Part shown: positions 61,301-64,000 of the stretch, one piece after another | How positions within the stretch are numbered: the stretch's first letter is position 1 | How the letters are laid out: every line of letters starts with the position of its first letter | NCBI GenBank assembly: GCA_024752435.1 | Contig: CP103029.1 | Coordinates: forward strand, 744,001-808,000 | Direction: 5' to 3' | Length of the DNA: 64,000 nucleotides | Origin: Allantophomopsis cytisporea | Taxonomy: Eukaryota > Ascomycota > Leotiomycetes > Phacidiales > Phacidiaceae | The notes under the pieces: model-generated | What the model was told of the DNA's origin: nothing | The model's input: the letters and a program-made list of their open reading frames with translations, nothing else | Database searches by the model: none | Translations under genes and position numbers: made by a program

Positions 61301-61651
61301 GCAAAATTGCTACTTTGGACAACCGCCGCGCATCATGCTCGACGATTGCATTAATGAAATGCGTTGTACCGATGGTCAGGCATTGGATTTGGTCGGCGGT
61401 TACCTTAGACTCTTTGATCACACCGCGTACTGCCGTCTCGATCCCATCGGTCACATTGGGACTTGTGGTTGGTGTTTTCTTGAATGCCAGGACACCTTTG
61501 TTGACGTTCTTCACGCCGAGAGTGTCGAGGACTACAGCATCTGTGTTCTAAAACAATCAGCGCTTTATGATAATTTTTCGAATTTGGTTATATTTACGGT
61601 GCCTCCAACATCGACCCCGATTCTCATCGACTTCTGAAGAATAACAGCCAT
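58387..61651 (-). CDS. Hydantoinase/oxoprolinase A fused to DUF917
   Basis: A cytosolic ATP-dependent amidohydrolase of the HyuA/5-oxoprolinase family. Predicted exons (minus strand): 61651-61598, 61547-60942, 60761-60440 and 60392-58387 (995 aa); introns are 50, 180 and 47 nt. The ASKHA nucleotide fold starts at MRIGVDVGGTNTDAVV (split after Thr18 by intron 1). GTTHFINAIVEHD, SSGPTNSMRGA, DIGGTTSDVG and SIGLGGGSI follow in the normal order. From about 604 to the end lies the DUF917 (S-methylthiohydantoin desulfurase-like) domain: GCAGGGSPT, GLEIGGANGLQPL and ASGDGKS. The combination is known in fungi and bacteria. It probably acts on hydantoin- or oxoproline-like rings; the substrate is not determined. 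Its 3' end converges with the glyoxal oxidase-like gene. Confidence 0.92.
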
Positions 61652-62616
61652 TCCTGAGAGACAATTGAATGATAAGTTTGACGAGAGAGTGTCCAGAAAG
61701 TTTCACTAAGATACAACGTCGCCAAAGTTTGTGCGTCGCATTGTTTTACCTCTGGATACTTTCTCAGATGATCAATAACTACCGGATGGCGTAATCGTCT
61801 GCCATCCACTTTCTGAATAATGCATATCCTTATCGTGGAGATAGCCTGTGCATGGTCGGATAACGCGCCGCGCTTCATTGCCTGGGCGTATGCCAGTATG
61901 AAACGTCGCTCAATGTCATTCATTTACCCGGAAACTAGAAAGCCTTGGAAATAGCAATGATTGTTCACTCTGTATACAACTGCCGATGGCGTCAATGGCC
62001 GATGCTTCGCGATTGAGTTGATGTGGTTTTGGTACTGTAAACGTTAGGTTCAGCTACAAAGAGAACATATACGGCTTAGCATAAGATTTATTATTATTTT
62101 AGATATCTTTTTCAAGTACAGGGAAAGGTGGTTAGGTACAAAGAGATGGTAAGGAACCAGATTTCATCCTATCAATATGAGAGCTGGGAGGCTTTCGTTG
62201 AGTTTCATGTACCAACGATATCATCCTAGTAATTAAAGATAGTTGGTTCAGGAACAGAATCATTGATAACTTAAACACTCCTTCTTATTCCATCTAAAGC
62301 AGTGGTGATATTCTCAATATTGAATCGGTACTCACTGGTCACACTTGAGAGCAACATACAATAAGGTAGGTATGTCATGATGACAGTCATGTGATCTTTC
62401 CCGTGACCTTATGGCTATCATTGTCAAAATTCCGTGCTAGCCTTGCGTATAAGGCTACGAGCCGACATCGAAGCTTCTCTACGGTACTGTACCTTAGCTT
62501 ACCTTATTATTGTAACACCTGTTCAAAATCACTCAGTTGTCGACCCATTACCAACTGGATTACGATCGATATCACTATTCAAAAAGCCATTGAGTATACA
62601 CGTTCAAGGTGTAAAG
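61652..62616. other. Divergent spacer between hydantoinase and rhomboid-like genes
   Basis: It contains both promoters and 5' UTRs. A 99-codon minus-strand frame (61923-61624) overlaps the hydantoinase ATG in another frame and might be an upstream ORF. No other feature is recognised. Confidence 0.5.
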
Positions 62617-63482
62617 ATGCTATCGTCTGGCTTCACAGATGCACCAGTTTCACGGGTTCTAGTCGTTGCCCTCGTGATCGCCTCCTTACTTGCTAGTATT
62701 CTCGATATTAAACATTACTTCTACATCCAAGTAGACCTTCATCTTTGGCGATACCAACAGTTATGGCGCATTCTTACTTATCAGTTCTGCTATACCAATT
62801 CGACTGAGGTTTTCTTCGGAGCTATGACTTTGTACAACTTACGTGTCATTGAGCGATTATGGGGAAGCAGGAAATTTGCTGTAAGTCATCTGTGAAATCC
62901 GCTGTGATATTACTCTGACATGCGGTGAAGTCTTTTATCTTCTTGTGCTACCCATTTACGGCTTTTCTTCCGCCGCTTCTTCTAGGAGGTCTGCTTCGTC
63001 CTTTATCCCTTGGCTGGGCAAATTACCTTCCAGCTGGTCCAACGCCATTGATCTTCGCAATACTAGCTCAATATCATGCTGCGATTCCCCATGTCTACAA
63101 GTACCGTCTTGCGACTTCTGCATCCCCGCCAACAAATGAGCCTTTTGCTGGACTTACCTTTTCCGATAAATCTTACACGTATCTCCTTGCCATTCAACTC
63201 TCATTGAGTCAGTTTCCTAGTTCGCTACTTAGTGCCTTTCTTGGTTGGGTGATAGGTTACTCCTACAGAAACGAAGTCCTTCCCATAGCAATGAACAGCT
63301 TCAGGTTACCCGGATGGGTTGTAGGAGTTCAAATTGCAAAAAGAGGAGAAGGCTTCGAGGGATTACGACGGAGGCTCGAAGGAGAAAACGAGGCTGTAGC
63401 TACAGGATCAGATGGGAGGACGGGGGGTCAAGTCCAGAGACGATCGATGATGAGGCAGCTTGTGGATCAATTTAGAAGATGA
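62617..63482 (+). CDS. Rhomboid-like pseudoprotease, Dsc2/UBAC2-like
   Basis: A multi-pass Golgi/ER protein resembling subunit 2 of the fungal DSC ubiquitin-ligase complex. Predicted exons are 62617-62880 and 62931-63482 (271 aa), with a 50-nt intron (GTAAGT...AAG). Rhomboid-type features: helix 1 (VLVVALVIASLLASI), a loop with LWRYQQLWRILTYQF, LYNLRVIERLWGSRKF, then further helices including LLSAFLGWVIGYSYRNEVLP. No catalytic GxSx Ser-His pair is seen, as expected for a pseudoprotease. The protein ends MMRQLVDQFRR, and I see no C-terminal UBA domain, which animal UBAC2 has. The alternative is a generic rhomboid-like derlin relative. The open frame extends 5' to 62434, but the residues before MLSSGF look unconserved. 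Confidence 0.65.
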
Positions 63483-64000
63483 GGAACGAGATGCGCGCGA
63501 TCTTTCGATCTGTTTGAGGGATATGTTTTGTCGGACTGCGTGTAATCCTTACATTTGGCATTTCACTGCGTAGAGAGACGAATGAGATCATTCTAGCTAG
63601 CGACTAATATTAGACAGCTATCAAACAGGTGTAGAAGATATTGTACTCTCCTCAGCACAATCTATCCTTCAGCGCTGTTAATACACTCCTTGGAAGTTTC
63701 GTTGGCAACTATCGAAGTGTCTGGAGCTGAAAAGATGCTGAGAAGGATGACTGGCCAAAAGAACAGATGAAAATACATGGAATTCCTCAAAGGGTATTTA
63801 AGAGATCAGGCAAAGACAGTAGAACAGGCTAACGAGTAAACTTAGGAAAACACAATACATGATAAGAGCGAATACTGTTACCAAGTAAGATTGTCCAAGT
63901 TACAGATGGTTTGGGTCGATGACAAAAGCCGATTTTCCCCTAATTGGTAAATATGATGCAATGAAGCATTGCCTCGTCTATTCAAGACCGAAAGAATAGT
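63483..64000. other. 3' flank of the rhomboid-like gene
   Basis: There is no coding region or RNA gene that I can support up to the window end. Confidence 0.6.

Noticed and set aside
1..64000. Secondary-metabolite cluster, tRNA, rRNA or CRISPR
   Set aside because: No polyketide, peptide or terpene synthase is present. By eye I found no tRNA box pair outside coding sequence, no rRNA and no spaced repeat array. A tRNAscan-SE or covariance search would be decisive for small RNAs.

Overview
This window is nuclear DNA of a filamentous ascomycete (Pezizomycotina, probably Leotiomycetes-like; the rank is inference). The genes carry short GT-AG introns, mostly 43-70 nt and often with a CTAAC-type branch site. 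The families are typical of these fungi: Zn2Cys6 regulators, a hybrid histidine kinase, a glyoxal oxidase-like enzyme, a GH92 mannosidase and an Uds1-type septation protein. I rebuilt exon structures by hand from reading frames, splice signals and family motifs, so exact starts and junctions are predictions.

Layout. 1-8 kb: hybrid histidine kinase (+), small zinc deaminase (+) and a convergent Mep2-like ammonium transporter (-) whose promoter holds a cluster of GATA sites. 8.4-13.2 kb: an AT-rich island with a decayed Ulp1-like protease gene, three diverged copies of a dispersed repeat, and one intact esterase gene. 13.5-16.5 kb: a single gene joining a Pth11-like seven-helix domain to a fucose-permease-like MFS transporter. 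16.5-20.9 kb: no recognisable gene. 20.9-23 kb: septation protein (-). 23-28.3 kb: no recognisable gene. 28.3-33.6 kb: leukotriene A4 hydrolase/aminopeptidase (+) and GH92 alpha-mannosidase (+). 34.5-38.9 kb: HD-domain hydrolase (-), Zn2Cys6 regulator (+) and DJ-1/PfpI protein (+), which may form a small functional unit. 39.5-44.6 kb: a very large kinase-Sel1-ankyrin protein (-). 46.7-50.3 kb: COX23 (+) and a second Zn2Cys6 regulator (-). 50.3-56 kb: no recognisable gene. 56-64 kb: glyoxal oxidase-like gene (+) with one problematic junction, hydantoinase/oxoprolinase fused to DUF917 (-), and a Dsc2/UBAC2-like rhomboid pseudoprotease (+).

How genes may work together. The deaminase (releasing ammonia) and the ammonium transporter sit tail to tail and both have AreA/NIT2-type GATA motifs upstream, suggesting shared nitrogen control. 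The HD hydrolase, regulator and PfpI protein could act on nitrile- or isonitrile-like compounds. Both are inference. There is no polyketide or peptide synthetase backbone, no CRISPR array, and no tRNA or rRNA gene that I could recognise by eye.
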